DNA of 64,000 nucleotides from Burkholderiales bacterium (GTDB lineage: Bacteria > Pseudomonadota > Gammaproteobacteria > Burkholderiales > Burkholderiaceae_C), in assembly GCA_026932235.1 (NCBI GenBank), contig JAIXKR010000006.1, forward strand, positions 1 to 64,000, written 5' to 3'. Positions within the stretch are counted from its first letter, which is position 1, and every line of letters starts with the position of its first letter. The notes beneath the pieces are model-generated. The model saw only the letters and a list, made by a program, of their open reading frames with translations, made no database searches and had not been told where the DNA came from. A program made the position numbers and the translations under genes. Of the stretch, positions 25,611 through 33,428 are shown piece by piece.

Positions 25611-27191
25611 TCAGCGCAGGAAAAGCCGGTACACCGGGTTGTCGGTCTCTTCCACGTGCGGGTAGGCCAGCGACTGCAGGAACTCGCGCAGCGCGCCTTC
25701 GTCGCCCGCCGGCAACTGGATGCCCACGAGGATGCGTCCGTAGTCCGCGCCCTGGTTGCGGTAGTGGAAGAGGCTGATGTTCCAGCCCGGATGCAGCTTG
25801 GCGAGGAAGCGCATCAGCGCTCCCGGCCGCTCGGGAAAGACGAAGCGGAAGAGGCGCTCGCCTTCGGCCAGCGGGCAGCGTCCGCCCACCATGTGCCGGA
25901 CGTGCTCCTTGGCCATCTCGTCGTCGGTGAGGTCCAGCGTCGCGAATCCGTGGCGCACGAACTGGCGCGCGAGGCGTTCGGCCTCGTCGCGGCGGCTGAT
26001 CGAGAGGCCGACGAAGACGTGCGCGGCGCGCTCGTCGCTGATGCGGTAGTTGAACTCCGTCACCGCGCGCGCGCCGACGAGTTCGCACAGGCGCTTGAAG
26101 GCGCCGCGCTCCTCGGGGATGGTGACGGCGAACAAGGCCTCGCGCTGCTCGCCGAAGTCGGCGCGCTCGGCGACGAAGCGCAGGCGGTCGAAGTTCATGT
26201 TGGCGCCGCTGGTCACCGCCACCAGCGTCTGCCCGCGGCAGCGGTGTCGCGCCACGTACTGCTTGACTCCGGCCACGCTCAGCGCGCCCGAGGGCTCCAT
26301 GATGCTGCGCGTGTCCTGGAAGACGTCCTTGATCGCCGCGCACACCTCGTCGGTGTCGACGACGAGGAAGTCGTCGACGAGCTGGCGCGCGACCCGAAAA
26401 GTCTCTTCGCCGACGAGCTTCACCGCGGTGCCGTCGGCGAACAGCCCGACGTCGTCGAGCTGCACGCGCCGGCCGGCCTGCACCGAGCGGCGCATCGCGT
26501 CCGAATCGCGCGTCTGCACGCCGATCACGCGCACCTCCGGCCGCACCGCCTTGATGTAGGCCGCGATGCCGCTCACCAGGCCGCCGCCGCCGATGGGAAC
26601 GAACACCGCATCCAGCGGCCCCTGGTGCTGGCGCAGGATCTCCGCGGCCACCGTGCCCTGGCCGGCGATGACGTCGGGGTCGTCGAAGGGATGGACGAAG
26701 GAGAGGCCTTGCGCCTGCTGCAGGGCGCAGGCGTGCTGGAAGGCGTCGGAGTAGCTGTCGCCATGCAGCACCACCTCGCCGCCCAGCGCCTGCACGGCAT
26801 CGACCTTCACGCGCGGCGTCGTCTCCGGCATGACGATCACGGCGCGGCAGCCCAGTCGCTTCGCCGCCAGCGCCACGCCTTGCGCGTGGTTGCCGGCCGA
26901 CGCGCAGATGACGCCGCGCTGCAGATGCTCGGGCGCCAGTTGCGCCATCTTGTTGTAGGCGCCGCGCAGCTTGAAGCTGAAGACGCTTTGCCGGTCCTCG
27001 CGCTTGAGCAGCACGGGGTTGGCCAGGCGCCGCGAGAGGCTGCGCGCGGGCTGCAGCGGCGACTCGACGGCGACGTCGTAGACGCGCGCCGAGAGGATGC
27101 GGCGCAGGTAGTCGGCCGCCAGGCGCCGCGCCCGCGGCGAAAGGACCTGTGCCGACGGCGCAGGCGTGGAGGCGGCGGTGCCAGCGGACAT
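25611..27191 (-). CDS. ilvA: Threonine ammonia-lyase, biosynthetic
   Basis: First step of isoleucine synthesis: PLP-dependent conversion of threonine to 2-oxobutanoate. The 526-residue length fits the biosynthetic enzyme with two C-terminal ACT-like regulatory domains (~345-420 and ~440-520). PLP Lys is in SFKLRGAYNKM, with SAGNHAQG and the glycine loop GGGGLVSGIA downstream. The ACT-like domains suggest isoleucine inhibition. The ATG at 27191 was taken; the ORF stays open 16 codons further. A weak upstream -10 candidate (TATGAT on the minus strand at 27267-27272) would give a ~70-nt leader. Confidence 0.96.
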   Translation of the reverse strand: MSAGTAASTPAPSAQVLSPRARRLAADYLRRILSARVYDVAVESPLQPARSLSRRLANPVLLKREDRQSVFSFKLRGAYNKMAQLAPEHLQRGVICASAGNHAQGVALAAKRLGCRAVIVMPETTPRVKVDAVQALGGEVVLHGDSYSDAFQHACALQQAQGLSFVHPFDDPDVIAGQGTVAAEILRQHQGPLDAVFVPIGGGGLVSGIAAYIKAVRPEVRVIGVQTRDSDAMRRSVQAGRRVQLDDVGLFADGTAVKLVGEETFRVARQLVDDFLVVDTDEVCAAIKDVFQDTRSIMEPSGALSVAGVKQYVARHRCRGQTLVAVTSGANMNFDRLRFVAERADFGEQREALFAVTIPEERGAFKRLCELVGARAVTEFNYRISDERAAHVFVGLSISRRDEAERLARQFVRHGFATLDLTDDEMAKEHVRHMVGGRCPLAEGERLFRFVFPERPGALMRFLAKLHPGWNISLFHYRNQGADYGRILVGIQLPAGDEGALREFLQSLAYPHVEETDNPVYRLFLR

Positions 27192-27306
27192 GTCTGGGCT
27201 TTTCGCGAACGTTGAGGGCGGTGGTGGCGAGCGTGTCAAGGCGGGCTGGCCCCGGGGAGGGCGCGCATCATAGGCCTACGTCCAAACCGGGGCCGGATCG
27301 GCGCGC

Positions 27307-27397
27307 GCAAAAAAAACCCCGGGGCCTTGCGGCACCGGGGTCGAATCCACCATTGGAGGAGGTGGAGGAGACAAGCGGCGGGTCGCGGGCGACCCAT
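27307..27397 (-). ncRNA. Candidate small RNA with anti-Shine-Dalgarno loop
   Basis: On the minus strand a promoter-like pair is followed by ~90 nt with no plausible ORF and a near-perfect intrinsic terminator. About 30 nt after the predicted start, the RNA carries a CU-rich run, then a 6-bp hairpin (27346-27366) whose 9-nt loop shows TCCTCC, complementary to Shine-Dalgarno sequences and like the 16S rRNA 3' end. This resembles what I recall of a toxic small-RNA family described in Betaproteobacteria with anti-SD motifs; membership is unproven. It lies between osmC and ilvA and ends before the ilvA -10 candidate, so it is probably separate from the ilvA message, although an ilvA leader is the alternative reading. 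Confidence 0.6.
27309..27340 (-). terminator. Intrinsic terminator of the candidate small RNA
   Basis: Minus strand: a 10-bp stem with one mismatch (27317-27340) closed by a GCAA tetraloop and followed at once by eight T residues (27309-27316). One of the two clearest terminators in the window. No minus-strand protein gene ends here, which is the main reason to infer an RNA gene upstream of it. Confidence 0.85.
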
Positions 27398-27404
27398 GGA
27401 GCAC

Positions 27405-27432
27405 AGTCTAGCATCGCCATGCTGCGGCGCAA
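27405..27432 (-). promoter_or_regulatory. Candidate promoter of the small RNA
   Basis: Minus strand: TTGCGC (27432-27427), 16-bp spacer, TAGACT (27410-27405) preceded by TGC as in extended -10 promoters. Predicted start near 27397. Confidence 0.5.
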
Positions 27433-27434
27433 TA

Positions 27435-27470
27435 GAGAGCCCAGTCGAGAGCCCGGTCGAGAGCCCAGTC
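27435..27470. repeat. Three tandem 12-bp repeats
   Basis: GAGAGCCCAGTC, GAGAGCCCGGTC, GAGAGCCCAGTC in direct tandem, followed by a partial fourth unit (GAGAC). They lie just upstream of the small-RNA promoter (minus strand) and ~80 bp before osmC (plus strand), in non-coding sequence, so could be regulator sites or a neutral minisatellite. Confidence 0.9.
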
Positions 27471-27552
27471 GAGACTGCGAACGAGCGCAGAATCAGTCGT
27501 GCCGGCCCCGGGGTCACAGGGCGGCGCGGGACCGCCCACAGGAGGAGCGACG

Positions 27553-27975
27553 ATGGAATGCAGCGTGAACTGGACGCCGGCCCTGGGAATGGCCTTCGTC
27601 GCCGAGACCGGCAGCGGCCATGTGCTGACGATGGGCGGCGCCGCCGACGGCGGCGGCCGCGACCTCGCGCCGCGGCCGATGGAGACCGTGCTCGCCGGTG
27701 CCGGCGGGTGCACGGCCTACGACGTGGTGCTGATCCTGCAACGCGGCCGCCACGACGTGCGCGGATGCCAGGTGCGTCTTTCGGCGGAGCGCGCCGAGAC
27801 CGAGCCCAGGGTCTTCACGCGCATCCACATGCATTACGTCGTCAGCGGGCGCGATCTTCCGCCCGCGGCGGTCGAACGCGCGATTGCCCTCTCGCACGAG
27901 CGCTACTGTTCGGCCAGCATCATGCTCGGCAAGACGGCCGCGATCAGCACCAGCCACGAGGTGGTCGCGGCCTGA
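27553..27975 (+). CDS. OsmC family peroxiredoxin-like protein
   Basis: A 140-residue OsmC/Ohr-superfamily protein, YhfA-like subgroup by length and motif layout. The two redox cysteines are in GAGGCTAYD (~52-60) and HERYCSASIML (~113-123). Such proteins reduce organic or fatty-acid hydroperoxides as cytosolic dimers. A strong AGGAGG is about 10 nt before the ATG at 27553; the in-frame ATG at 27499 has no such site. The gene stands alone, with tandem repeats upstream and the porin leader region downstream. Confidence 0.88.
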   Translation: MECSVNWTPALGMAFVAETGSGHVLTMGGAADGGGRDLAPRPMETVLAGAGGCTAYDVVLILQRGRHDVRGCQVRLSAERAETEPRVFTRIHMHYVVSGRDLPPAAVERAIALSHERYCSASIMLGKTAAISTSHEVVAA

Positions 27976-28004
27976 GAACGCCCCCGTCGCGGCGTTTGTC
28001 GTTT

Positions 28005-28036
28005 GTAAGCATATTTTGCATGATGTTTGTGCTTAC
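28005..28036. promoter_or_regulatory. Inverted repeat, possible operator
   Basis: GTAAGCA (28005-28011) and TGCTTAC (28030-28036) form perfect 7-bp arms around an 18-bp AT-rich centre, inside a locally AT-rich patch. It lies ~190 bp upstream of the predicted porin transcription start, so it could be a distal regulator site or the end structure of the osmC transcript; there is no T-run for a terminator. Confidence 0.45.
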
Positions 28037-28189
28037 TCACATATGAAGCTCCCGAATCATGTCGAAATCCGCGCTTTCGGGGATGGCGCGGGCTGTGACA
28101 GGTCCGGCAAGCGCCTGGCGATGCGGATTGCTCGTTGTTGGCAGACAACAGACGGCGCCCCAAAACCGGTGCCCGCCGGCCGTTTGGCT

Positions 28190-28217
28190 TTGCAAGCCGC
28201 TGGGGGTCTGGTGAAAT
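28190..28217 (+). promoter_or_regulatory. Candidate porin promoter
   Basis: TTGCAA (28190-28195), 16-bp spacer, TGAAAT (28212-28217). It would start transcription near 28224 and leave an ~89-nt leader, as expected for a highly expressed porin with leader-level control. Confidence 0.4.
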
Positions 28218-28235
28218 GCATGCAACTTCCGCAAA

Positions 28236-28273
28236 GGAGGTTGGCCTGATCAGCCCCTTGCCGGGTGACCTCC
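28236..28273 (+). promoter_or_regulatory. Hairpin in the porin leader
   Basis: GGAGGT (28236-28241) can pair with ACCTCC (28268-28273), with CTGATCAG inside the loop. The 5' arm is itself an SD-like decoy; the gene's own ribosome site (AGGAGA near 28299) is further down. Possible sRNA or Hfq target region (inference). Confidence 0.4.
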
Positions 28274-28312
28274 CCGATCGGGACCTCTTGTTCAACCTAG
28301 GAGATCGCTGCA

Positions 28313-29371
28313 ATGAAAAAATCTCTGCTCGCCCTGGCTACGCTGACCGCGTTCGCCGGCGCTGCATCGGCCCAGTCGTCGGTGACCCTGTTCGGTATCG
28401 TCGATGCGGGCGTGGCTCGCCTGTCGGCCGGCGGCCATTCGGTCACCGGCATGACCAACTCCGGCTACAACAGCAGCCGCCTGGGCTTCCGCGGCGTCGA
28501 GGATCTCGGCGGTGGCCTGAAAGCCGGCTTCTGGCTCGAAGGCCAGCTGGCCAACGATTCCGGCGAAGGTGCCGCCGGCGGCGGTGGCCTGAACTTCCAG
28601 CGTCGTTCGACCGTCAGCCTGATGGGCGGTTTCGGTGAAATCCGCCTCGGCCGTGACTACACGCCCGAGTTCTGGAACCTGACCGTCTACGACCCGTTCG
28701 GCACCAACGGCATCGGCTCGAACAACACGATCGCGATGCTCGCAGGGAACGCGAATGTCACGACCGCGGTGCGCTCGAACAACGCCGTCAGCTACTTCAC
28801 GCCCAATCTGGGTGGGTTCTCGGCCCAGGTGATGTACGCCTTCGGTGAGAAGTCCAGCGCTCTGGGCAGCGCGAAGAAGGAAAACAACTACCTCGGCATT
28901 CGCGCCGGCTACGCGGCGGGTCCGGTTTCGGTCCACGTCGCCTACGGCAAGACCGAAGGCGCCGCCGATGCGGCCGATCACAAGGTCTGGAACGTCGGTG
29001 GTTCGTTCAACGCCGGCTTCCTGACCGCCAGCCTGCTGGTTTCGCACGAGAAGAACGGCGCTGGCCTGGCGGCCCTGGCGATCGAACCGGGTATCCAGGT
29101 TCCCGTCGGTGCCGGCGTGATCCGCGCTTCTTATGGCCACTATGACCAGAAGAAGGGCTCGGCCGCCTGGAACGACAACGATTGGCAGAAGATCGCCATC
29201 GGCTACCTGCACAACATGTCCAAGCGCACGACGCTCTACGCGACCTACGCCCGCGTCTCCAACGACGGCACGCAGACCAAGACCGTTGCCAACAATGGTC
29301 TGGGCGGTGTGGTTTCGTCGCCGGGCGGCAACTCGAGCGGCGTCGAGTTCGGCATTCGTCACGCCTTCTGA
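28313..29371 (+). CDS. Gram-negative general porin
   Basis: Outer-membrane trimeric porin of 352 residues. Signal peptide MKKSLLALATLTAFAGAASA is followed by the family start QSSVTLFGIVDAGVARL, the GYNSSRLGFRGVEDLGGGLKAGFWLEGQL block, and a C-terminal strand ending FGIRHAF, with the terminal Phe needed for BamA recognition. Codon use is more uniform and less extreme than neighbours, as for highly expressed genes. Long leader and strong terminator indicate a single-gene transcript. Solute specificity cannot be read from sequence. Confidence 0.95.
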   Translation: MKKSLLALATLTAFAGAASAQSSVTLFGIVDAGVARLSAGGHSVTGMTNSGYNSSRLGFRGVEDLGGGLKAGFWLEGQLANDSGEGAAGGGGLNFQRRSTVSLMGGFGEIRLGRDYTPEFWNLTVYDPFGTNGIGSNNTIAMLAGNANVTTAVRSNNAVSYFTPNLGGFSAQVMYAFGEKSSALGSAKKENNYLGIRAGYAAGPVSVHVAYGKTEGAADAADHKVWNVGGSFNAGFLTASLLVSHEKNGAGLAALAIEPGIQVPVGAGVIRASYGHYDQKKGSAAWNDNDWQKIAIGYLHNMSKRTTLYATYARVSNDGTQTKTVANNGLGGVVSSPGGNSSGVEFGIRHAF

Positions 29372-29404
29372 TGCAGCGCCGGGGGAACCCGGCCGCACAG
29401 CAAG

Positions 29405-29429
29405 AACCGCCCTTCGGGGCGGTTTTTTT
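29405..29429 (+). terminator. Intrinsic terminator after the porin gene
   Basis: An 8-bp perfect stem (AACCGCCC / GGGCGGTT) with TTCG tetraloop and seven T residues. It faces the plus strand only; there is no T-run for lysA from the other side. Confidence 0.93.
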
Positions 29430-29482
29430 GTGATGCGCCCCGCGCAGCGGGACCACGGCTTGCGCCGTGAGGGGAACTGCGC

Positions 29483-30760
29483 TCAAGGTCCGGAGACCAG
29501 CAGTCGTTCGTTCGAGAACAGCGCGCCGACGGATTCGCGCGTGCGGATGAGCGTCGCTTCGCCGCCGGCGATCATCACTTCCGCCGGGCGCGGCCGCGTG
29601 TTGTAGTTGCTCGCCATGGCCATTCCATAGGCGCCGGCCGAGAGCACGGCGAGAAAATCGCCTTCGGCCAGAGCCAGTTCGCGCTCGCGCCCCAGCCAGT
29701 CACCGGACTCGCACACCGGTCCGACGACGTCCCAGCGCTGGGTGGCCGACGCGCGCTGCTGCAGCGGCTCGATCGCCATCCACGCGTCGTAGAGCGTCGG
29801 CCGCACGAGATCGTTCATCGCCGCGTCGACGATGCAGAAATTCTTCGTCGGCCCGGGCTTGAGGTAGAGCACCTCGGTCAGCAGCACGCCGGCGTTGCCG
29901 ACGAGCGAGCGGCCGGGCTCGAGCAGCAGTTCGCGCCGGCCGTGACCGCGCGCGTCCATGCGCGCCAGCATCTGGGCGACGAGTTCGTCGGCGTGGGGCG
30001 GGGACTCGTCGGTGTAGGTGATGCCCAGGCCGCCGCCGAGGTCGATGTGGTGGACCTCGATGCCCGCGCGTTCGACTTCTTCCACGAGATCGAGGATGCG
30101 ATCGAGCGCGTCCAGGAAGGGCGCCACCTGCGTGATCTGCGAACCGATGTGGCAGTCGATCCCCGCGACCCGCAGCCCGGGCAGACTGGCCGCCAGGCGG
30201 TACGCCGCCACCGCGCGATCGTGGGCGATGCCGAACTTGTTGTCACGCAGGCCGGTGGAGATGTAGGGGTGCGTTCCCGCGTCCACATCCGGGTTGACGC
30301 GCAGGCTCACCGTCGCGGTGGCGTCCGCGCCGGTGGCAACCTCCGAGAGCCTTCGCAACTCGGACTCGCTCTCGACGTTGAAGCAGCGCACGCCTGCTTG
30401 CAGCGCCTGGCGCATTTCCGCGCGCGTCTTGCCCACGCCCGAGAAGACGACGCGATCGGCGCGTCCGCCGGCGGCGAGCACGCGTTCCAGTTCGCCGCCG
30501 GAGACGATGTCGAAACCGCAGCCGGCCGCGACGAAGGTCTGCAGCACGGCCAGATTCGAGTTCGCCTTCATCGCGTAGCACAAGAGGTGCCTGCGCCCGG
30601 CGAGCGCGCGCTGGTAGCGCGAGAGCGCGTCGAGAATCGCCGCCCGTGAGTAGACATAGAGCGGTGTGCCGAAACGTTCGGCGAGCGCCTGCAGCGCCAG
30701 GCCGTCGAGTTCGAGCGCGCCGTTGCGGCGGGAGAGAAAGGGGCTGCCGGGGAGCGTCAT
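29483..30760 (-). CDS. lysA: Diaminopimelate decarboxylase
   Basis: Last step of lysine synthesis: PLP-dependent decarboxylation of meso-diaminopimelate. The 425-residue protein shows PLP Lys in CYAMKANSN (~61-69), the glycine loop IDLGGGLGITY, a phosphate-binding LEPGRSLVGNAG, and the dimer-interface Cys in CESGDWLG. Its ATG overlaps the lptM stop by 4 bp, so it is coupled to it, a common pair in proteobacteria. Confidence 0.97.
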   Translation of the reverse strand: MTLPGSPFLSRRNGALELDGLALQALAERFGTPLYVYSRAAILDALSRYQRALAGRRHLLCYAMKANSNLAVLQTFVAAGCGFDIVSGGELERVLAAGGRADRVVFSGVGKTRAEMRQALQAGVRCFNVESESELRRLSEVATGADATATVSLRVNPDVDAGTHPYISTGLRDNKFGIAHDRAVAAYRLAASLPGLRVAGIDCHIGSQITQVAPFLDALDRILDLVEEVERAGIEVHHIDLGGGLGITYTDESPPHADELVAQMLARMDARGHGRRELLLEPGRSLVGNAGVLLTEVLYLKPGPTKNFCIVDAAMNDLVRPTLYDAWMAIEPLQQRASATQRWDVVGPVCESGDWLGRERELALAEGDFLAVLSAGAYGMAMASNYNTRPRPAEVMIAGGEATLIRTRESVGALFSNERLLVSGP

Positions 30761-30981
30761 CGGGGAGTCGGGGCCGGAGCGGTGGGAGCCGCGGAAGCTG
30801 CGGAAGCTGCGGATGCGGCGCCCGGCGGCGCGGGCAGCGTCAGCGGGCCCTTCTGGCCGCAGCCGCTCGTGGCCAGCGCCAGCAGCATCGCCAGCAGCGC
30901 CGTCGTCGGCGCCTTCGACGGTGCATGGGTGCGCCGGTGATCGACGGCCTTTGCTGCGGCGCGAGCGGAGGGCGGGGACAT
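30757..30981 (-). CDS. lptM: LPS translocon maturation chaperone LptM (YifL-type lipoprotein)
   Basis: Small outer-membrane lipoprotein, 74 residues. The lipobox LATSGC is followed at once by GQKGPLTLP, the LptM hallmark that mimics lipid A and helps LptD disulfide isomerisation. The rest is an Ala/Pro linker with 9-bp repeats. Start choice: ATG 30981 lies downstream of a good promoter (30992-31019); an in-frame ATG at 31011 would sit upstream of its -10. The n-region is then long (~30 residues) but no closer start codon exists. Coupled to lysA by ATGA overlap. cyaY, which often lies next to this pair, is not here. Confidence 0.85.
   Translation of the reverse strand: MSPPSARAAAKAVDHRRTHAPSKAPTTALLAMLLALATSGCGQKGPLTLPAPPGAASAASAASAAPTAPAPTPR
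30791..30817. repeat. 9-bp tandem repeats in the lptM linker
   Basis: Three tandem units of GCGGAAGCT-type, coding Ala-Ala-Ser on the minus strand. In-frame, so copy changes alter linker length only. Confidence 0.8.
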
Positions 30982-30991
30982 CGCGCTGATG

Positions 30992-31019
30992 ATTCTAGAC
31001 ATCATGGTCACCGCGCCAA
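30992..31019 (-). promoter_or_regulatory. Candidate promoter of lptM-lysA
   Basis: Minus strand: TTGGCG (31019-31014), 16-bp spacer, TAGAAT (30997-30992). The ATG at 30981 follows 10 nt after the -10 without a Shine-Dalgarno. This gives lptM-lysA transcription separate from the upstream PBP gene. Confidence 0.5.
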
Positions 31020-31041
31020 GCGCGGCGCAAGGCGCGCTCGC

Positions 31042-33396
31042 TCAGCGGCGGAACAGGTCGAGGATGCTGTTGCGCTCTTCGCTGCTGGGGGCGGAGGGCA
31101 CGGCGTCCTCGAGCCCGAGGTCTTGCACGATGCTGCCGCCGCCATAGTCCTCGTAGCGCCAGCCGCCGGCCTCCTCGATGACCCCCGCGGGCGCCGTGAT
31201 CTCCTGCACCGGAACGTCCTTCAGAGCGTGCGCCATCCACTCGATCCATACCGGCAGCGCGAGGCCGCCCCCGGTTTCGCGGTTGCCGAGCTTGCGCGGG
31301 GTGTCGTAGCCGATCCAGACCACGGCCACGACGGTGGGCTGGAAGCCCGCGAACCAGGCGTCCATGGAGTCGTTGGTGGTTCCCGTCTTGCCGTAGATGT
31401 CGGGGCGGCGCAGCGTCTGCTGCGCGCGTGCCGCGGTGCCGAAGCGCGCCACGCCCTGCAGCATGCTGTCCATGACGAAGGCATTGCGTGCGTCGAGTAC
31501 GCGCGCCGTTTCGTCGGCCACGGGGGCCGGCGCTTCGGCGAGCACGCGCCCCTTGCCGTCGACGATGCGCGCGATCAGGTGCGGCGTCACGCGCAGGCCG
31601 CCGTTGGCGAAGACGCTGTAGGCCGTGGCCATCTGCATCGGCGTCACCGAGCCGGCACCCAGCGCCATCGTCAGATAGGCAGGGTGCTTCTCGGGCTCGA
31701 AGCCGAAGCGCTGCACCCACGTCTGCGCGTAGTCGGGGCCGATGGCGTTGAGCACGCGGATCGACACCATGTTCTTCGACTTCGCCAGGGCCGTCGCCAG
31801 CGGCATCGGGCCGTCGAACTTGCCGTCGTAGTTCTTCGGCTCCCAGGGCTGGCTGCCGGTGCTGTCGGCGTCGAAGAAGAGCGGCGCGTCGTTGACCAGG
31901 GTCGTCGGCGTGAAGCCCTTGTCGAGTGCCGCCGAGTAGATGAAGGGCTTGAAGGCGGAACCGGGTTGCCGCCAGGCCTGGGTCACGTGGTTGAACTTGT
32001 TCTTGCCGAAGTCGAATCCGCCGACCAGCGCGCGCACCGCGCCGTTGCGCGGGTCGAGCGCGACGAAGGCGCCCTCGACCTCCGGGATCTGCGTCAGTTG
32101 CCACTGCGCCTTGGGGCCCTGCAGCGCGCGCACGACCGCGCCGCGCCGGATGCGCACCTTGGCGCTGGCCTTCTCCGAGAGCCCCGAGGTCACCGGCCGC
32201 AGGCCTTCGCCGGTGACCGTGATGGTGTCGCCCGACTGCAGCATCGCCACCACCTTGCGCGGCGAGGATTCGAGGACGACGGCTGCGCGCAGGTCGCCGT
32301 TGTCGGGATGCTCCGCCAGCGCTTCGGCCACGCGCGCATCGAGCTTCTCGGGGTCGGCGGGCAGGTCGACGAAGGCTTCCGGACCGCGATAGACCTGCCG
32401 CAGTTCGTACGCCATGAGGCCGTGGCGCAGCGCGCGGTAGGCTGCGCCCTGGTCGGCCGCGGTCAGCGTCAGGTAGACGTTGAGGCCGCGCGAATAGGTC
32501 TCCTCGCCGTACTGCGCGTAGACGAGCTGCCGCGCGCTCTCGGCGACGAAGTCGCCGTGCGCCGCGTTGTCCGAGGCCACGCGGTAGCGCAGCACCTCCT
32601 CCAGCGCGGCGTCGTGCTGCTCCTCGGTGATGAAACCGTTCTCGAACATGCGCTCGATCACGTAGCGCTGGCGCACGCGCGCGCGCTTGGGGTTGGCGAT
32701 CGGGTTGTAGGCCGATGGTGCCTTGGGCAGGCCGGCGAGCATGGCCGCCTCGGCCACCGAGATGTCCTCGAGCTTCTTGCCGAAGTAGACCTCCGACGCC
32801 GCCGCGAAGCCGCTGGCGCGCTGGCCGAGGTAGATCTGGTTCATGTAGAGCTCGAGGATCTGGTCCTTGGACAGCACGCTCTCGATGCGCAGGGCCAGCA
32901 ACACCTCGTAGATCTTGCGCGTGAAGGTCTTCTCGGTGCTGAGGTAGAAGTTGCGCGCCACCTGCATCGTGATCGTCGACGCCCCTTGGCTGCGCGCGTC
33001 GCGCAGGTTCTCCAGTGCGGCGCGCGCGATGCCCTTGTAGTCCAGGCCGCCGTGCTCGTAGAAGCGCGCATCCTCCGCGGCGATGACCGCATCCTTCATC
33101 ACCTGCGGGATGCGCGCGATCGGCGTGAAGTTGCGCCGCTCCTCGCCGAACTCGCCCAGCAGCACGCCGTCGGCGGAGAACACGCGCAGCGGCAGCTTGG
33201 GCCGGTAGTCGGTGAGGCTGCCGATGTCGGGCAGATTCGGATACGCGACCGCCAGCGCCACCCCGACGACGAGGAGGAGTGCCAGCAGGCCCGCCAGCGC
33301 GATGCCCGCCAGCATGCCCGTCGCCACGAGCACCCGTCCGTACCAGGGTCTGGAGCGGCGAGAGGGCGGCGGCTTCTCGGGGTCGGAGGCGGGCAT
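31042..33396 (-). CDS. mrcA: Bifunctional penicillin-binding protein 1A
   Basis: Inner-membrane peptidoglycan synthase of 784 residues. Transmembrane anchor at ~22-45 is followed by the glycosyltransferase (family GT51) domain with AAEDARFYEHGG, an OB-like insert, and the transpeptidase domain with SxxK (GSAFKPF), SxN (SKNMVSI) and KTG (YGKTGTTND). A perfect TATAAT at 33423-33428 excludes the GTG at 33417 and supports the ATG at 33396 (MPASDPEKPPPS). It is divergent from pilM, the usual arrangement in Betaproteobacteria. Confidence 0.96.
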   Translation of the reverse strand: MPASDPEKPPPSRRSRPWYGRVLVATGMLAGIALAGLLALLLVVGVALAVAYPNLPDIGSLTDYRPKLPLRVFSADGVLLGEFGEERRNFTPIARIPQVMKDAVIAAEDARFYEHGGLDYKGIARAALENLRDARSQGASTITMQVARNFYLSTEKTFTRKIYEVLLALRIESVLSKDQILELYMNQIYLGQRASGFAAASEVYFGKKLEDISVAEAAMLAGLPKAPSAYNPIANPKRARVRQRYVIERMFENGFITEEQHDAALEEVLRYRVASDNAAHGDFVAESARQLVYAQYGEETYSRGLNVYLTLTAADQGAAYRALRHGLMAYELRQVYRGPEAFVDLPADPEKLDARVAEALAEHPDNGDLRAAVVLESSPRKVVAMLQSGDTITVTGEGLRPVTSGLSEKASAKVRIRRGAVVRALQGPKAQWQLTQIPEVEGAFVALDPRNGAVRALVGGFDFGKNKFNHVTQAWRQPGSAFKPFIYSAALDKGFTPTTLVNDAPLFFDADSTGSQPWEPKNYDGKFDGPMPLATALAKSKNMVSIRVLNAIGPDYAQTWVQRFGFEPEKHPAYLTMALGAGSVTPMQMATAYSVFANGGLRVTPHLIARIVDGKGRVLAEAPAPVADETARVLDARNAFVMDSMLQGVARFGTAARAQQTLRRPDIYGKTGTTNDSMDAWFAGFQPTVVAVVWIGYDTPRKLGNRETGGGLALPVWIEWMAHALKDVPVQEITAPAGVIEEAGGWRYEDYGGGSIVQDLGLEDAVPSAPSSEERNSILDLFRR

Positions 33397-33422
33397 GGAC
33401 GTCCCGGGAAGGGGCACGAGCG

Positions 33423-33428
33423 ATTATA
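33423..33428 (-). promoter_or_regulatory. Perfect -10 box of mrcA
   Basis: TATAAT on the minus strand, 26 nt before the mrcA ATG at 33396. No good -35 was found at the right distance. The pilM promoter must lie in the rest of this 258-bp divergent region, which has a less GC-rich stretch around 33530-33620 with TAGCAT (33595-33600) as a weak plus-strand -10 candidate. Confidence 0.6.

Larger units (their letters stand above)
27976..28312. other. 337-bp intergenic region upstream of the porin gene
   Basis: No gene is seen. The region is much less GC-rich than its surroundings for its first ~90 bp and contains an inverted repeat, a promoter candidate and a hairpin, listed separately. ORFs on both strands here are short, lack family resemblance and differ in composition from real genes. 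Confidence 0.7.

Noticed and set aside
27330..27360. A tRNA T-arm-like string (GGGTCGAATCC)
   Set aside because: No acceptor, D or anticodon arms can be placed around it; the bases belong to the terminator and anti-SD hairpin.
27236..27517. A 93-codon minus-strand ORF over the small-RNA region
   Set aside because: It runs through the promoter, anti-SD loop, terminator stem and T-run; no family resemblance and no Shine-Dalgarno. RNA structure explains the sequence better.
33396..33417. GTG start of mrcA at 33417
   Set aside because: It would lie within 6 nt of a perfect TATAAT (33423-33428), leaving no room for a start site; ATG 33396 fits better.
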